From the NCBI RefSeq assembly GCF_000422725.1, contig NZ_AUGP01000017.1, positions 310,001 to 374,000 on the forward strand: a stretch of DNA of 64,000 nucleotides. Direction: 5' to 3'. Positions within the stretch are counted from its first letter, which is position 1. Each line of letters starts with the position of its first letter. Below are positions 62,524 to 64,000 of the stretch, piece by piece. Source of the DNA: Flavobacterium subsaxonicum WB 4.1-42 = DSM 21790. Lineage in GTDB: Bacteria > Bacteroidota > Bacteroidia > Flavobacteriales > Flavobacteriaceae. The notes under the pieces were generated by a model. It made no database searches, was not told the origin of the DNA, and saw nothing but the letters and a program-made list of their open reading frames with translations. Position numbers and translations under genes: made by a program.

Positions 62524-63408
62524 ATGGCACATAAAGCAGGTTTTGTAAACATTATAGGCAACCCCAATGTGGGCAAGTCTACCCTTATGAATGCCTTTGT
62601 GGGCGAAAGATTATCTATCATTACCTCTAAGGCACAAACTACACGCCACCGTATACTTGGTATAGTTAACGGCGACGAATTTCAGGTGGTATTATCAGAT
62701 ACGCCCGGCATTATAAAACCCGCATACGAGTTGCAAAACTCGATGATGGATTTTGTAAAATCAGCATTTGAAGACGCCGACGTACTTATATACATGGTAG
62801 AGATTGGCGAAAAAGAACTTAAAGACGAGGCTTTCTTTAACAAGATCATCCACGCTAAGATTCCGGTGCTACTACTGTTGAATAAAATAGACATTAGCGC
62901 ACAGGAGCAACTGGAAGAACAGGTGCAACTATGGTCGGAAAAAGTACCTAATGCGGAGATATACCCAATATCGGCACTTAAAAACTTTAATGTAAAAGAA
63001 GTTTTTAACCGCATATTAGAGTTATTACCGGAGTCGCCTCCTTATTATCCTAAAGATGCACTTACAGATAAGCCCGAACGCTTTTTTGTAAATGAGACTA
63101 TTCGCGAAAAAATACTTATAAACTACGATAAGGAAATACCTTATGCGGTAGAGATTGAAACCGAAGAGTTTATAGAAGACGACAACATTATACGCATACG
63201 CGCCGTGATTATGGTAGAGCGCGAAACCCAGAAAGGCATTATTATAGGCCACAAAGGGGCAGCCATTAAACGAGTAGGCATCCAGGCCCGCGAAGACCTT
63301 GAAAAATTCTTTGGTAAACAAATACACATAGAAATGTTTGTAAAGGTTAACAAAGACTGGCGCAGCAACAGCTACCAGCTAAGGCGCTTTGGATACAACA
63401 ATAAATAA
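62524..63408 (+). CDS. era: GTPase Era
   Basis: A 294-residue Ras-like GTPase with KH domain. G1 GNPNVGKST, G2 region ITSKAQTTRHR, G3 DTPG, G4 NKID, G5 ISALKNF; the KH domain has GIIIGHKGAAIKRVG near residue 245. Era matures the 16S rRNA 3' end and helps 30S assembly. Length is typical. It sits between tRNA-fMet and der, all translation-related. Confidence 0.98.
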   Translation: MAHKAGFVNIIGNPNVGKSTLMNAFVGERLSIITSKAQTTRHRILGIVNGDEFQVVLSDTPGIIKPAYELQNSMMDFVKSAFEDADVLIYMVEIGEKELKDEAFFNKIIHAKIPVLLLLNKIDISAQEQLEEQVQLWSEKVPNAEIYPISALKNFNVKEVFNRILELLPESPPYYPKDALTDKPERFFVNETIREKILINYDKEIPYAVEIETEEFIEDDNIIRIRAVIMVERETQKGIIIGHKGAAIKRVGIQAREDLEKFFGKQIHIEMFVKVNKDWRSNSYQLRRFGYNNK

Positions 63409-63430
63409 GTAGAAAAGCATTAAATTTCAT

Positions 63431-63494
63431 GTTTAAAGTTTCAGGTTTCATGTTGCCACTCAGAACTTTAAACTTTAAACCTGAAACTTTAAAC
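63431..63494. repeat. GTTTAAAGTTTCAGG-word array with an 18-bp inverted repeat
   Basis: GTTTAAAGTTTCAGGTTT (63431-63448) is exactly complementary to 63477-63494, around a 28-nt loop. It lies in the era-der gap and is of the same type as the arrays near 12.6 and 30.4 kb. It may end the era transcript. Confidence 0.8.
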
Positions 63495-63510
63495 AAAAAC
63501 ACTACTTTTG
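63481..63510 (+). promoter_or_regulatory. Candidate promoter of der
   Basis: CTG (63481-63483), 19 bp, TACTTTTG (63503-63510); one mismatch from TTG-N19-TAnnTTTG. The -33 triplet is part of the right arm of the inverted repeat. Confidence 0.55.
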
Positions 63511-63530
63511 CAAAAATTTAAAATAAGCTA

Positions 63531-64000
63531 ATGAATAATATCGTAGCCATAGTAGGACGCCCAAATGTGGGGAAATCTACCTTTTTTAATCGACTGATAC
63601 AGCGCAGAGAAGCTATTGTAGACTCTGTTAGTGGTGTTACGCGCGATAGGAATTACGGTAAGAGTGAATGGAACGGGAAAGAATTTTCGGTTATAGATAC
63701 CGGTGGTTATATTAAAGGATCTGATGATATTTTTGAAGCCGAAATTCGCCGCCAGGTAGAACTGGCCATCGATGAGGCCGATGTAATTATATTTTTGGTT
63801 GACGTTGAAGAGGGTATTACCCCAATGGACGACGAAGTGGCAAAACTGCTTCGTAAAGTAACCAAACCAGTGCTTTTGGCTGTTAATAAGGTAGATAACT
63901 CTATGCGCGAGAAAGACGCTCTTGAGTTTTATAACCTTGGCCTTGGCGATTATTATACTATTGCAGGTATGAGCGGATCCGGTACCGGAGACCTTATGGA
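63531..64000 (+). CDS. der: GTPase Der (EngA), partial
   Basis: The first 156 residues are visible before the window ends. The sequence starts MNNIVAIVGRPNVGKSTFFN, followed by SGVTRDRNYG, DTGGYI and NKVDNS, the motifs of the first G-domain of Der, a ribosome-assembly GTPase with two tandem G-domains. The second G-domain and KH-like end lie outside. Confidence 0.97.
   Translation, partial: MNNIVAIVGRPNVGKSTFFNRLIQRREAIVDSVSGVTRDRNYGKSEWNGKEFSVIDTGGYIKGSDDIFEAEIRRQVELAIDEADVIIFLVDVEEGITPMDDEVAKLLRKVTKPVLLAVNKVDNSMREKDALEFYNLGLGDYYTIAGMSGSGTGDLM

Overview
The window looks like a chromosomal segment of a member of the Flavobacteriaceae, probably Flavobacterium or a close relative. Evidence for this is the SusC/SusD-type glycan uptake locus, many Bacteroidetes-style lipoproteins (SC or AC lipobox), promoters of the TTG-N19-TAnnTTTG type instead of E. 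coli -35/-10 boxes, few Shine-Dalgarno sequences, and two intergenic repeat families (GCTCCGGAGGAGC hairpins and a CCTGATGGAAGCGGCATCC element) that I recall from Flavobacteria. No phage, integrase, transposase, rRNA or CRISPR array is visible.

Layout. 1-10.4 kb: housekeeping and envelope genes (start of hemL, a GH73 glucosaminidase lipoprotein, an ACC-deaminase-like PLP enzyme), a 791-residue GAF-type protein, an HD phosphohydrolase fused to a PycTM-like membrane domain, and a 1240-residue metallophosphoesterase with a C-terminal outer-membrane barrel. 10.4-17 kb: a possible structured RNA on the minus strand, stress-type genes (YciE/DUF892 ferritin-like protein, YghA-type SDR), two paralogous small proteins, an M15 peptidase, an AIM24-family protein and an aspartyl protease with a PDZ domain. 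17-22 kb: an LprI-like protein, an unknown lipoprotein, and a TPP-riboswitch operon thiM-thiE-thiD-tenA for thiamine salvage. 21.9-22.7 kb: a 327-bp tandem duplication carrying REP-like palindromes.

23.7-28.5 kb is a minus-strand operon for two carbohydrate esterases and a GH3 glycosidase. 28.7-37.4 kb groups small secreted low-complexity proteins with stress genes (SRPBCC, MgtC, CinA, SemiSWEET, KatE catalase, KTSC-like, SDR). 37.9-38.9 kb is a clearly more AT-rich two-gene cassette with a DUF4145 zinc-ribbon protein, sitting at the edge of the large glycan locus.

39-58 kb is a beta-mannan utilisation locus. A central AraC regulator separates a minus-strand arm (GH26, SSS symporter, GH130 mannosylglucose phosphorylase, mannobiose 2-epimerase, GH26, GH5_7) from a plus-strand arm (SusC, SusD, surface glycan-binding protein, aldo/keto reductase, GH27 alpha-galactosidase, GH5_2 endoglucanase). 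With the esterases and GH3 enzyme at 24-28 kb the gene set suits acetylated galactoglucomannan: surface cleavage, TonB-dependent import, deacetylation and degalactosylation, then mannobiose import, epimerisation to mannosylglucose and phosphorolysis. A near-identical ATTATCAAATA box lies before both minus-arm transcription units.

58-64 kb holds a stand-alone receiver, a four-gene operon with a NarL-type two-component system, initiator tRNA-Met with a textbook Bacteroidetes promoter, era, and the start of der. Several intergenic gaps contain arrays of short repeated words that can fold into long hairpins.
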